Positions 16,435 through 25,970 of a DNA stretch of 53,691 nt are shown here, in pieces. A program made the position numbers and the translations under genes. The notes beneath the pieces are model-generated. The model worked only from the letters and a program-made list of their open reading frames with translations. It made no database searches and was not told the origin of the DNA. Origin of the DNA: Bacilli bacterium (GTDB taxonomy: Bacteria; Bacillota; Bacilli; Bacillales; Amphibacillaceae); the NCBI GenBank assembly GCA_012838505.1, contig DUPD01000030.1, positions 1 to 53,691 on the forward strand, written 5' to 3'. Positions within the stretch are counted from its first letter, which is position 1; every line of letters starts with the position of its first letter.

Positions 16435-16533
16435 CATATCAATCATGAAAACAAGAAAATGTTTATTCTTCAGTGAGAATGGTAACATAATTAAATAGGG
16501 TGTATTGATTCAAAATTAGAAAGGATGGTTGAT

Positions 16534-17184
16534 GTGAAGGTACTAGTTGTAGGAGCGAACGGCCAAATTGGTAAGCAGTTGACGTCATATATACAAGCGA
16601 GTGATCATTTAACAGCAAAGGCAATGATCAGGAAACAAGAACAAGCCTCATTTTTTGAGGATCTAGGTGCAGAAACAGTCTTAGTTGACTTAGAAGATAG
16701 TGTTGAATCAATTGCCAAGGTTGCTACCGATGTTGATGCAATTGTTTTCACTGCAGGATCAGGGCCGAAAACGGGTAAAGATAAAACACTTATGATTGAT
16801 TTAGATGGCGCGATTAAAACGATAGAAGCAGCAGAAAAGGCTGGGGTTAAACGGTTTATCATGATTAGTTCTTTTGATACAACTCGGAAAGCAATTTTAG
16901 CCGCTAATGAATCATTCGCTCCGTATGTGGTGGCAAAGTATTATGCAGATGTGTGGTTAAGGAATACGGAATTAGATTATACGATTATCCATCCTGGCAT
17001 CTTAACAAATGATGCAGGAACAGGAAAGATTACTGCTGCTGAGCGTGTTGAACGTGGGGAGATTCCTCGAGATGATGTTGCGCGTGTCATTTTTGCTTGC
17101 TTGGAAAAAGACGCAACGATTGGGAAAGAATTTCAAATTGTCGGTGGCAATACACCAATCAATGAAGCGATTGACGCATTATAA
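16534..17184 (+). CDS. NAD(P)-binding SDR-like protein (YhfK/YwnB type)
   Basis: This is an atypical short-chain dehydrogenase of the NAD(P)-binding Rossmann family. It opens with KVLVVGANGQIGKQL (the GxxGxxG dinucleotide loop) and has FTAGSGPKTGKDKTLMIDLDG and a YVVAKYYAD motif in the place of the active-site YxxxK. The reaction is unknown; B. subtilis YhfK is the close comparison from memory. An ATG at 16525 overlaps the ribosome site; GTG 16534, 8 nt after aaagga, gives the N-terminus M-KVLVVG that the family shows, so I chose it (216 residues). It is monocistronic. Confidence 0.85.
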   Translation: MKVLVVGANGQIGKQLTSYIQASDHLTAKAMIRKQEQASFFEDLGAETVLVDLEDSVESIAKVATDVDAIVFTAGSGPKTGKDKTLMIDLDGAIKTIEAAEKAGVKRFIMISSFDTTRKAILAANESFAPYVVAKYYADVWLRNTELDYTIIHPGILTNDAGTGKITAAERVERGEIPRDDVARVIFACLEKDATIGKEFQIVGGNTPINEAIDAL

Positions 17185-17197
17185 TAAAGTGAAACTT

Positions 17198-17281
17198 CAA
17201 TCAGTGGGCTACTGATTGGGACTGGGACTGCGATAAACTTCAGAAGGCAACTTGAGTTCTAACTTGAGTTGCCTCTTTAGT
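17198..17281 (+). terminator. Tandem hairpins / terminator after the SDR gene
   Basis: A first perfect 8-bp hairpin (caatcagt/actgattg, 17198-17218) has no T run. The second, aggcaact/agttgcct with a longer internal helix (17243-17275), is followed by cttta and probably terminates. Confidence 0.65.
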
Positions 17282-17376
17282 GATCATTTTTTATAACGGA
17301 AAAATCGTTCCCGCTATTTAAGCTTAATTCGTGGTATGATATAAACGATATTTAAATCGACAAAGTAGGGATTAAA

Positions 17377-18180
17377 ATGAAAGAAATAGTCGAAAAAACG
17401 AAAAAATTAAATACAGTAAGTACCTTAATGGAAGATCTACGTTCCTTGGGTGTTAAAGAAGGTGCAACGATCCTTGTGCATTCGTCATTATCCTCGATCG
17501 GTTGGGTTAATGGCGGCTCAATGGCTGTTATTGAAGCATTAACTAATGTTGTCACAAATAAAGGAACAATTGTGATGCCAGCTCAAAGTGGTGAATGGAG
17601 TGAACCAAGCAAATGGGGTAATCCAGCAGTTCCTAAGTCTTGGTGGGAAGAGATTCGCCAAACGATGCCGGCTTATGAAAAAGACAAGACCCCGACATGG
17701 GGAATGGGACAAATTCCTGAAGTTTTTCGTAACTATCCGGATGTAGATCGTAGTAATCATCCTTCATCTTCTTTTATTGCATGGGGGAAAGACCGCGATC
17801 AGATCATTAATCAACATTCGCTTGATTTTAGTCTTGGTGAACAGTCACCATTAGCAAAGCTCTATCAATTAGATGCACAAGTGCTATTTATTGGTACGGA
17901 TTATGGGACAAACACTGCTTTCCATCTTGGTGAATATCGAGCACCTGGTGCAGAAATTGTCAAAGAAGGAGCAGCAGTTTTAGAGAATGGTCAGCGAACT
18001 TGGAAAGTTTATCATGATATTGAGTTTGCTGAAGAAGATTTTGTTCAAGTGGGTGTTTTTTTTGAACGAGAATATCCAGTTCAAAAAGGGCTAATTGGGT
18101 TAGCGGAATCACGCTTATTTTCGATTAAAGAAGCGGTTGATTGTTCAGAAAAATATTTCACACGAAAAAGAGCAGAATAA
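17377..18180 (+). CDS. Aminoglycoside N(3)-acetyltransferase family protein
   Basis: The antibiotic_NAT family transfers acetyl from acetyl-CoA to the 3-amino group of 2-deoxystreptamine aminoglycosides; several chromosomal members have other or unknown substrates. The 267-residue protein shows the family's VHSSLSSIGWVNGG segment (CoA and active-site loop), GTIVMPAQSG, the DKTPTWGMGQIPEVFR and RSNHPSSSFIAWG blocks, and GTDYGTNTAFHLGEYR with the conserved His. The length is normal. It is a single gene without mobile elements next to it. Resistance is not proven by sequence. The ATG 17377 has a modest tagggatt ribosome site. Confidence 0.9.
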   Translation: MKEIVEKTKKLNTVSTLMEDLRSLGVKEGATILVHSSLSSIGWVNGGSMAVIEALTNVVTNKGTIVMPAQSGEWSEPSKWGNPAVPKSWWEEIRQTMPAYEKDKTPTWGMGQIPEVFRNYPDVDRSNHPSSSFIAWGKDRDQIINQHSLDFSLGEQSPLAKLYQLDAQVLFIGTDYGTNTAFHLGEYRAPGAEIVKEGAAVLENGQRTWKVYHDIEFAEEDFVQVGVFFEREYPVQKGLIGLAESRLFSIKEAVDCSEKYFTRKRAE

Positions 18181-18248
18181 TTTAAGTTGACTAGAATTCA
18201 TCGGTTCGAATTCTGTTAATTATAGTTTTAGAGAGTATGGTGACTAGC

Positions 18249-19199
18249 ATGCAAGTCTATTTAATTGTCAATCCACGATCAGGTAAGGGACTACGTGTCT
18301 TTAAACAATTTCGGGACGAATTAACGATTCCATATATAAGTTACTTAACTGAATATCCGAGACATGCGACTGCATTAACGAAACAAATTAAAGCTCAAGA
18401 TCCTAATGCACTAGTGATTGCGGTTGGTGGTGACGGTACGATTAATGAAGTGATTCATGGTGCGGTAAACAGCGATTTAACAGTTGGTGTTATTAGTGGT
18501 GGGTCAGGCAACGATTTTGCTCGGCATTTTTACAGTTTTAAAACAGCTGCTGAGATTGAACATTTTGTTCGAGAAAAGACAACAGATCGATCAGATGTTG
18601 GACAGCTTAAGATTGATCAAGAGCTGAAGTATTTTATCAATAATAGTGGGCTTGGTTTTGATGCATTGATTTGTGAACGTGTAGGTCGTTCGAAGTTAAA
18701 ACGTTTATTAAATAAGTTGAATTTAGGTAAACTTGTTTATGTCTATTACGTGTTATTAGAATTAATTCGTTTTAAACCATTTCAATTAAAAATTGATACA
18801 AAAGATGGTTCGCAAATTTTTGAAGATGTGTGGTTTGTTACAGCTAGTAATCAGCCTTACTTTGGAGGTGGAATGAAAATATCTCCTCATTCCAATTCGG
18901 AGGATGGTAAGCTAGAGTATACTATTATTCATCGGTTGAAAAAGTTACGTTTTTTAATGATTTTTTGGAAAGTATTTAAAGGCAATCATTTAGCTTATAC
19001 AGAACATGTTGAACAATTTAACGGGAAATCGCTACAAGTGGAGACGGAAAAGGCACTTTTTGGTCATGTTGATGGGGAGTTTTTTGCCGTTCCGTCAAAG
19101 CAAAAGTTGCACTTTTCAGTTAGTGAATTTCAGCTCAAACGTGTCACTGACAATCATTCAATCCAAGAAAACGATGTTAAACAAGTCAAAGTCATTTAA
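18249..19199 (+). CDS. Diacylglycerol/lipid kinase family protein (DagK/YegS type)
   Basis: The protein belongs to the soluble DagK-like lipid kinases that phosphorylate diacylglycerol or similar lipids at the membrane. Seen are the N-terminal LIVNPRSGKG, the nucleotide-binding VIAVGGDGTINEVIHG and SGGSGNDFARHF, and the C-terminal GHVDGEFF that closes the second domain. A start four codons earlier at ATG 18237 is possible, but ggtga at 18239-18243 fits ATG 18249 (5 nt), and the resulting MQVYLIVNP matches the family. 316 residues is typical. The true lipid substrate is not determined. It is monocistronic with a strong terminator. Confidence 0.88.
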   Translation: MQVYLIVNPRSGKGLRVFKQFRDELTIPYISYLTEYPRHATALTKQIKAQDPNALVIAVGGDGTINEVIHGAVNSDLTVGVISGGSGNDFARHFYSFKTAAEIEHFVREKTTDRSDVGQLKIDQELKYFINNSGLGFDALICERVGRSKLKRLLNKLNLGKLVYVYYVLLELIRFKPFQLKIDTKDGSQIFEDVWFVTASNQPYFGGGMKISPHSNSEDGKLEYTIIHRLKKLRFLMIFWKVFKGNHLAYTEHVEQFNGKSLQVETEKALFGHVDGEFFAVPSKQKLHFSVSEFQLKRVTDNHSIQENDVKQVKVI

Positions 19200-19202
19200 A
19201 TC

Positions 19203-19237
19203 AAAAACCTCACTTGAAGAAAAAGTGAGGTTTTGTT
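19203..19237 (+). terminator. Terminator after the lipid kinase gene
   Basis: A perfect stem aaaacctcactt/aagtgaggtttt; T-rich tails on both sides mean that it could also stop transcription of the convergent DUF2500 gene. Confidence 0.85.
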
Positions 19238-19270
19238 GTGTCGTTAGTTATCTAATCTTAAAAGTTTCAT

Positions 19271-19666
19271 TTACTTGTTTCTGTCAAAGCCCAAATAACG
19301 TGATCCTTGAAAAGTAAGTTTGCCCGTGTCATTTTCGACAAGTTGCCCGTACTCTGTTCCAGTCACGACAAATTCGAGGCGATCTTTACTTTGCACTTCA
19401 AAGGTCACGTAGTATGTCGTTTGTGATGTGTTATGGACATGATCGGAATTCGTGCTCTGATGGTGTCGACTGACATCTGTTCGTTTAGTCACTAATTTTG
19501 CTTCGACATCTAGCACTGGCGAAGCATCATCTTTTTTTCGCTGCTTAAAACTTTGAACAATACCTACAATAAAAATACTCAATATAATTAAGAAAGCAAT
19601 AACAAAAAGTACAGAAAATAAGTCAAACATCGGGTCTCCAAAATCACCAAAAGGTGAATAATGCAT
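19271..19666 (-). CDS. DUF2500 family membrane protein
   Basis: The protein has one N-terminal membrane helix (MFDLFSVLFVIAFLIILSIF and on to VGIVQSF) and a C-terminal domain with the DUF2500 pattern: PVLDVEAKLVTKRTDVSRHH, TTYYVTFEVQSKDRLEF, GTEYGQLVENDTGKLTFQG and RYLGF. Function is unknown. The frame extends to a GTG at 19675, but ggag on the minus strand sits 8 nt before the ATG at 19666, so I prefer that start (131 residues). Confidence 0.83.
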   Translation of the reverse strand: MHYSPFGDFGDPMFDLFSVLFVIAFLIILSIFIVGIVQSFKQRKKDDASPVLDVEAKLVTKRTDVSRHHQSTNSDHVHNTSQTTYYVTFEVQSKDRLEFVVTGTEYGQLVENDTGKLTFQGSRYLGFDRNK

Positions 19667-19765
19667 TTGAACCACTCCATTTCATTAACAAGACTCGAAA
19701 AAATTGTAGCGTACATCTATCACAATTATACATCGACATAATTGACTAAAACAATCCCTTTATTA

Positions 19766-19805
19766 TAAAAAAACCCGAACGGCTTGTTAGTTTCCGTTCG
19801 AGTTG
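19766..19805 (-). terminator. Terminator of the lipoprotein gene
   Basis: On the minus strand a stem aactcgaacgg/ccgttcgggtt is followed by TTTTTT. It begins about 20 nt after the stop of the gene ending at 19827. Confidence 0.88.
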
Positions 19806-19826
19806 TCTATCAAAAATTGATCGTTC

Positions 19827-20321
19827 TTATTCGGCAAATAAATCAGTTATTTCACCAGTCTCAGGATCAACTAAATACCAACCATATGTGGCCGTATGTG
19901 TTTCACCATCACCATGATCAACGACTTCAAATACTTGAATTCGGTAATTCCCTTGATCATCAGTTCCATCAACAGAATAATTGAGGCCAATATCAGAGCC
20001 TGTCCCTTGGATAAACTCTTGAACGAGCAAAATGGCATCATCTGGACTGTAGCCAGTAGATCCACCGTTAGCCTCTGTTTCATCATCTTCAGATGCTTCA
20101 GGTTCTGTAGGTTCTTCTTCATCTACAGATCCATCATCAGAGCTTCCATCCGTTTCAGATAAATCCCCACCATCATCTTGATCTGTTTCATCTACATCTT
20201 CTGTCTCATCAACTTGTTCGACATCGTTAGCTTGTTCTGTTTGGTCATCTTCTGGCTTGTCATTTGATTGACAGCCAATTAAAAAGAGACTGGCAAATAA
20301 TATGACGAGAATTTTTTTCAT
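19827..20321 (-). CDS. Acidic lipoprotein of unknown function
   Basis: The 164-residue product starts with a lipoprotein signal peptide (MKKILVILFASLFLIGC, lipobox LIGC, cysteine at 17). It continues with an extremely acidic, low-complexity linker of about 70 residues (D, E, T, S), and ends in a small folded domain (about residues 92-164: DDAILLVQEFIQG, NYRIQVFEV, YGWYLVDPETGEITDLF), which reads like a PepSY-type or similar small beta domain. It should be anchored to the outer face of the membrane with the domain held at a distance by the linker. Role unknown. gtgggat precedes the start. Confidence 0.82.
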   Translation of the reverse strand: MKKILVILFASLFLIGCQSNDKPEDDQTEQANDVEQVDETEDVDETDQDDGGDLSETDGSSDDGSVDEEEPTEPEASEDDETEANGGSTGYSPDDAILLVQEFIQGTGSDIGLNYSVDGTDDQGNYRIQVFEVVDHGDGETHTATYGWYLVDPETGEITDLFAE

Positions 20322-20490
20322 TGTTATCCCACCTCTATTTATGTCTATTTAAAATCATTGATAAGCTTATTTTAAGTTTTTTCAAGCTAATAATCAATTA
20401 GAAAGCAATTTTAGGTAATGGCTTCTCTTGATTCGCACCTGTTTTTAACCATATAATAAAAGTAATTATTATTTTTAGTGTTAAATCGTT

Positions 20491-20532
20491 TATACTAATT
20501 GTGAAGCGGTTTTTTTTATTTAGTCGTTTCAC
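20491..20532 (+). promoter_or_regulatory. -10 element and operator-like inverted repeat before pdp
   Basis: TATACT (20491-20496) is a good -10 without a clear -35. From the expected transcription start, an inverted repeat gtgaagcg (20501-20508) and cgtttcac (20525-20532) follows, with one G-T mismatch. A repressor bound there would block the nucleoside operon, but no DeoR gene is in the window. Confidence 0.45.
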
Positions 20533-20558
20533 TTAAATAATGAAAGGGTGACCGACAG

Positions 20559-21857
20559 ATGAGAATGATCGATCTGATTGCTAAAAAGCGTGACGGTCTT
20601 GTTTTAACTAAAGATGAAATTGACTTTATGATCAATCAATATACAAATGATCATATTCCAGATTATCAAATGGCGTCAATGATGATGGCCATTTATTTTC
20701 AAGGGATGACAACAGCAGAAAGAATTCATCTAACAGAGGCAATGGTCGCTTCAGGTGATGAAATTGATCTTTCAGCTATCGATGGAATTAAAGTGGATAA
20801 GCATTCAACTGGGGGTGTTGGCGATAGTACGACATTAATTATTGCTCCTTTAGTTGCTGCTGTTGGTGTGCCAGTTGCTAAAATGTCAGGTCGTGGATTA
20901 GGCCATACTGGTGGCACGTTGGACAAACTTGAAGCAATTCCTGGTTTTAAAGTTGAATTAGCGAGTTCAGATTTTATCAAGCTTGTTAATAAAAATAAAC
21001 TGGCCGTAATTGGTCAAAGTGGCAATTTGACACCAGCTGATCAAAAACTTTACGCACTAAGAGATGTGACGGCAACAGTCAATGCGATCCCATTGATTGC
21101 AAGCTCGATTATGAGTAAAAAAATTGCTTCTGGAGCTGATGCGATTGTGCTTGATGTCAAGACAGGCTCTGGTGCATTTATGAAAGACCTTGATGATGCT
21201 AAAGCGTTAGCAGATGCGATGGTCGAGATTGGTAATGGTGCTGGCAGAGAGACGGTAGCGATTATCTCAGATATGAGTCAACCACTAGGATTTGCTGTTG
21301 GTAATGCATTAGAGGTTAAAGAAGCGATTGCAACATTAAAAGGTGAAGGTCCAGCAGATTTAACAGAATTAAGTTTAACCTTAGCCAGTCAGATGGTCTT
21401 TTTAGCAAAAAAAGCAGATTCAATCGAACAAGCGCGTGAAAAATTGTTAGCTGTGATTGAGAATGGTGACGTAATTACTAAATTAAAGCAATTTATCGAG
21501 GCGCAAGGTGGTGATCCGAAAGTTGTCGATCAACCGGCTCGATTACCACAAGCGAGTGTTCAAGTAGCAGTAAAAGCGGATCAAACCGGTTATGTATCAG
21601 CAATTGTTGCTGACCAGATTGGAATGGCTGCAAGTATGCTTGGGGCAGGGCGCGCAACAAAAGATGCTGAAATTGACTTGGCAGTAGGAATTGTTTTAGA
21701 GAAAAAGGTTGGTGCCTTTGTCGATCAGGGTGATACGTTAGCTGTCATTCATAGTAATGATCAGCAGAACGATGTCATTTCTGAAAAAATCCAAGCGGCA
21801 TTTCAAATTCAAACTGAGGAAGTGAAGCAAAAACCTTTAATCTATCAAATGATTTAA
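20559..21857 (+). CDS. pdp: Pyrimidine-nucleoside phosphorylase
   Basis: The enzyme splits uridine, deoxyuridine and thymidine with phosphate to base and (deoxy)ribose-1-phosphate. The 432-residue product has the family signature [18 protein letters not shown], the phosphate-binding KHSTGGVGD and the KTGSGAFM segment; the C-terminal PYNP domain ([22 protein letters not shown]) is present. It is the first gene of the nucleoside operon and 37 nt before deoB. gaaaggg precedes ATG 20559. B. subtilis-like Pdp specificity is assumed from length and motifs. Confidence 0.96.
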   Translation: MRMIDLIAKKRDGLVLTKDEIDFMINQYTNDHIPDYQMASMMMAIYFQGMTTAERIHLTEAMVASGDEIDLSAIDGIKVDKHSTGGVGDSTTLIIAPLVAAVGVPVAKMSGRGLGHTGGTLDKLEAIPGFKVELASSDFIKLVNKNKLAVIGQSGNLTPADQKLYALRDVTATVNAIPLIASSIMSKKIASGADAIVLDVKTGSGAFMKDLDDAKALADAMVEIGNGAGRETVAIISDMSQPLGFAVGNALEVKEAIATLKGEGPADLTELSLTLASQMVFLAKKADSIEQAREKLLAVIENGDVITKLKQFIEAQGGDPKVVDQPARLPQASVQVAVKADQTGYVSAIVADQIGMAASMLGAGRATKDAEIDLAVGIVLEKKVGAFVDQGDTLAVIHSNDQQNDVISEKIQAAFQIQTEEVKQKPLIYQMI

Positions 21858-21894
21858 TATAAATTTATCAACGAAAGAGATTGTAGGAGGCACA

Positions 21895-23079
21895 ATGATG
21901 AAAAAGCGGTTTAAACGGATATTTTTACTCATATTAGATTCAGTCGGAATAGGTGAAGCGCCAGATGCTGCAGATTTTGATGATGTTGGGGCGGATACGC
22001 TCGGTCATATTGCCGACTATGTTGGTGGCTTGAAGATGCCAACAATGGGTGAGTTAGGCTTGAGTAACATCCGAACGATTAAAGGGATTGAAAAAGCGAA
22101 TCAACCTTTAGCACATTATACAAAAATGGAAGAAGCTTCTGTTGGAAAAGACACAATGACAGGTCATTGGGAACTGATGGGGCTTCAGATTGACCAACCA
22201 TTTCAAACATTCCCGGATGGTTTTCCGGCAGAGTTATTAGCAGAATTAACGGAAAAAACAGGTCGTGGAATTCTTGGTAATAAACCAGCTTCAGGTACGG
22301 AAATTATTGTTGAGCTTGGTGAAAAACATATCGAGACGGGTGACTTAATTGTTTATACATCGGCAGATTCTGTTCTACAAATTGCTGCTCACGAAGAGGT
22401 CGTACCGCTTGAAGAATTGTATCAAATTTGTGAGATTGCCCGCGAATTAACGAAAAATGAAAAATATATGGTTGGACGAGTGATTGCACGTCCGTTTGTT
22501 GGAGAGGTAGGCGCGTTTGAGCGAACAGCGAATCGTCATGATTATGCCTTAAAACCATTTGGACGGACTGTGATGAATGAGTTGAAAGATGCGAATTTGG
22601 ATGTCGTTGCTCTAGGAAAAATTACTGACATTTTTGATGGCGAAGGTGTGACTGAATCGATTCGCACGCTTGATAATGATGACGGGATGGATAAGTTGAT
22701 TGAGTCGATGGATCAAGACTTCCACGGTTTAAATTTTTTAAACCTGGTTGACTTTGATGCTAAATATGGTCATCGTCGTGATCCTAAAGGCTACGCAAAG
22801 GCACTAGAAACTTTCGATCAGCAACTCCCAGCAGTTTTGGATAAATTACGTGAAGATGATTTGCTAATCATTACTGCAGATCACGGCAATGATCCAACAC
22901 ATCATGGGACAGACCATACGCGCGAGTATGTTCCGCTGATCGTTTACCATACTGGAATCAAGTCGGGTCAAGAGCTACCGATTCGAAAAACATTCGCTGA
23001 TGTAGGTGCAACGATTGCTGATAATTTCAATGTCAAGCGACCAGAACATGGGGAGAGTTTTTTAAAGGAAATTAATTAG
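21895..23079 (+). CDS. deoB: Phosphopentomutase DeoB
   Basis: DeoB converts (deoxy)ribose-1-phosphate to the 5-phosphate, joining the phosphorylases of this operon to DeoC and the pentose phosphate pathway. The 394-residue protein is of the alkaline-phosphatase-like type: the N-terminal [14 protein letters not shown] with the metal-binding Asp, [10 protein letters not shown] with the phosphorylated Thr, and the C-terminal [19 protein letters not shown] metal site. ATG 21895 and 21898 are both possible starts after taggaggc. Confidence 0.97.
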   Translation: MMKKRFKRIFLLILDSVGIGEAPDAADFDDVGADTLGHIADYVGGLKMPTMGELGLSNIRTIKGIEKANQPLAHYTKMEEASVGKDTMTGHWELMGLQIDQPFQTFPDGFPAELLAELTEKTGRGILGNKPASGTEIIVELGEKHIETGDLIVYTSADSVLQIAAHEEVVPLEELYQICEIARELTKNEKYMVGRVIARPFVGEVGAFERTANRHDYALKPFGRTVMNELKDANLDVVALGKITDIFDGEGVTESIRTLDNDDGMDKLIESMDQDFHGLNFLNLVDFDAKYGHRRDPKGYAKALETFDQQLPAVLDKLREDDLLIITADHGNDPTHHGTDHTREYVPLIVYHTGIKSGQELPIRKTFADVGATIADNFNVKRPEHGESFLKEIN

Positions 23080-23095
23080 AAGAGGATGTGTATGA

Positions 23096-24338
<1,243 letters not shown>

Positions 24339-24353
24339 GGGAGAGAAATAAAT

Positions 24354-25007
24354 ATGAGTCAAGATTTAGCGCAATACATCGATCATACCGTATTAAAGGC
24401 AGATGCAACACGCAATGAAATGATCATTTTATGTCAAGAAGCAAGTGAACATAATTTTTTCTCCGTTTGTGTTAATCCTACGTGGGTTAAACTTGCAAGT
24501 GAACAATTACAAGAAGTTGATGTTGCTGTTTGTACGGTAATTGGCTTTCCATTAGGAGCATCGACGCCTGAAACAAAAGCTTTTGAAACAAAAAATGCGA
24601 TTGATAATGGTGCGACTGAAGTAGATATGGTCATCAATATTGGCGCATTAAAAGATAAAAATGATGCATTAGTTGAAGCGGATATTAAGGCGGTCGTCGA
24701 TGCGGCGTCAGGTAAAGCGCTTGTAAAAGTAATTATTGAAACGAGTTTACTAACGAATCAAGAGAAAGTGCGAGCTTGTCAGTTAGCTGTTGCAGCAGGT
24801 GCTGATTTTGTAAAAACGTCGACAGGCTTTTCAACGGGTGGAGCAACAGTCGATGATATTACTTTAATGAGAGAAGCGGTTGGCCCTGACATCGGTGTCA
24901 AGGCATCTGGCGGGATCAGAGATAAAAAAACGGCTCTAGCAATGATAGAGGCAGGCGCAACACGAATTGGTGCTAGTGCAGGGATTTCAATTGTGAAAGA
25001 ATGCTAA
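24354..25007 (+). CDS. deoC: Deoxyribose-phosphate aldolase DeoC
   Basis: DeoC cleaves 2-deoxyribose-5-phosphate to glyceraldehyde-3-phosphate and acetaldehyde, the last step of deoxynucleoside catabolism. The 217-residue protein shows [11 protein letters not shown], the [12 protein letters not shown] strand, [19 protein letters not shown] and the Schiff-base lysine in [15 protein letters not shown]. It is the last gene of the operon and is followed by a strong terminator. In B. subtilis the same functions are split between loci, and a nucleoside transporter is linked; none is here. Confidence 0.97.
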   Translation: MSQDLAQYIDHTVLKADATRNEMIILCQEASEHNFFSVCVNPTWVKLASEQLQEVDVAVCTVIGFPLGASTPETKAFETKNAIDNGATEVDMVINIGALKDKNDALVEADIKAVVDAASGKALVKVIIETSLLTNQEKVRACQLAVAAGADFVKTSTGFSTGGATVDDITLMREAVGPDIGVKASGGIRDKKTALAMIEAGATRIGASAGISIVKEC

Positions 25008-25027
25008 TTTATTATCAGTCTTAAATT

Positions 25028-25088
25028 TAAAAACAGATAATCTCTAGTGATTTTTAAAAAAATTAGAGTTATCTGTTTTAAGTTTTTC
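25028..25088 (+). terminator. Terminator of the nucleoside operon
   Basis: A long stem (taaaaacagataatctcta with tagagttatctgtttta) contains small internal mismatches and is followed by agttttt. Confidence 0.88.
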
Positions 25089-25145
25089 TTGAATAAGCAG
25101 TGTATAATTAATCATAGATAATCAAAGATAAGAGGAGTAAGATCA

Positions 25146-25781
25146 TTGAATAAAGTAAGTAAGCCAGTAATTACTGTTGAAAACATCCATTCAAATTTCA
25201 ATCAAAGCTTTGATCAGCATCATCCTTATTTAGAAGGTATGATCATCGAAAAATGTCTGATTACTGATCTTGATGTCCAAGGTGCTGAATTTATTAACGT
25301 TATTTTTAAAAATGTTACATTTAAAGATGTTAGTTTTGAAAAAATTTACTTGCGTGATGTGCAATTTGAATCTTGTGACTTATCGCTTGCCAATTTGGAT
25401 GAAGCAACGATGCAACGTGTTGAATTTAACAATTGTCAGTTAACCGGTCTTATGATGACAGATGCACGTTTGCAAAATGTTCAATTTAATCATTGCAATT
25501 TACGACTTGCCGGAATGGGTTATAGTTCAAAAAAGCATGTCGAATATAATGAATCTATTTTAACAGAAGTAGATTTCTATCATAGTAAATGGTTAAAAGT
25601 TTACTTTAACCAGTGCGAATTAACTGGAGCCAACTTATCAAATACAGCATTGAAAGGAATTGATTTAAGTCAATCAGAATTTGATCATTTAACTGTAAGA
25701 ACAGAAGATTTGCAAGGTTGTCTTGTGAACTCATTTCAAGCTCAACAACTGTCAACATTGCTTGGTTTGATTATTAAGTAA
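25146..25781 (+). CDS. Pentapeptide-repeat protein
   Basis: The 211-residue product contains runs of the pentapeptide pattern with A/C/N/S before L/F at every fifth position, for example ADLxN-like steps in LDVQGAEFINVIFKNVTFKD, CDLSLANLDEATMQRVEF and ELTGANLSNTALKGIDLSQS, which fold as a right-handed square helix. Some members shield DNA gyrase, but most have unknown roles. The start is TTG 25146, 8 nt after agaggag; no upstream ATG is in frame. Monocistronic; no toxin or quinolone link is visible. Confidence 0.85.
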   Translation: MNKVSKPVITVENIHSNFNQSFDQHHPYLEGMIIEKCLITDLDVQGAEFINVIFKNVTFKDVSFEKIYLRDVQFESCDLSLANLDEATMQRVEFNNCQLTGLMMTDARLQNVQFNHCNLRLAGMGYSSKKHVEYNESILTEVDFYHSKWLKVYFNQCELTGANLSNTALKGIDLSQSEFDHLTVRTEDLQGCLVNSFQAQQLSTLLGLIIK

Positions 25782-25824
25782 TCAATAACTGATCAACTCT
25801 TAGGGAGTCGTAGCTTTTGCTTCC

Positions 25825-25853
25825 TTGACAAAATCTTTGTTTAATGGTTAAAT
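25825..25853 (+). promoter_or_regulatory. Promoter of the response-regulator gene
   Basis: A perfect -35 TTGACA and the -10 TTAAAT are 17 nt apart, and TG one base before the -10 makes it an extended promoter. It lies about 115 nt before the start codon, giving a long leader. Confidence 0.55.
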
Positions 25854-25970
25854 TAAGTATAGATACGTAGTCAAGCTGAACTCCTATTTTTTTATTGTCC
25901 TAAAACAGGATGTGCTAAAATCAAAGACTTTTTTAAAAAATGTTAGCGCATACATTAAGGAGGTTTATTC

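Noticed and set aside
19827-20162. Overlapping frames opposite and beside the acidic lipoprotein
   Set aside because: They arise from the low-complexity GAT/GAA repeats of the lipoprotein linker.
20090-20260. Possible tandem DNA repeat in the acidic linker
   Set aside because: Only codon-level low complexity (Asp, Glu, Thr, Ser); no fixed repeat unit is seen.
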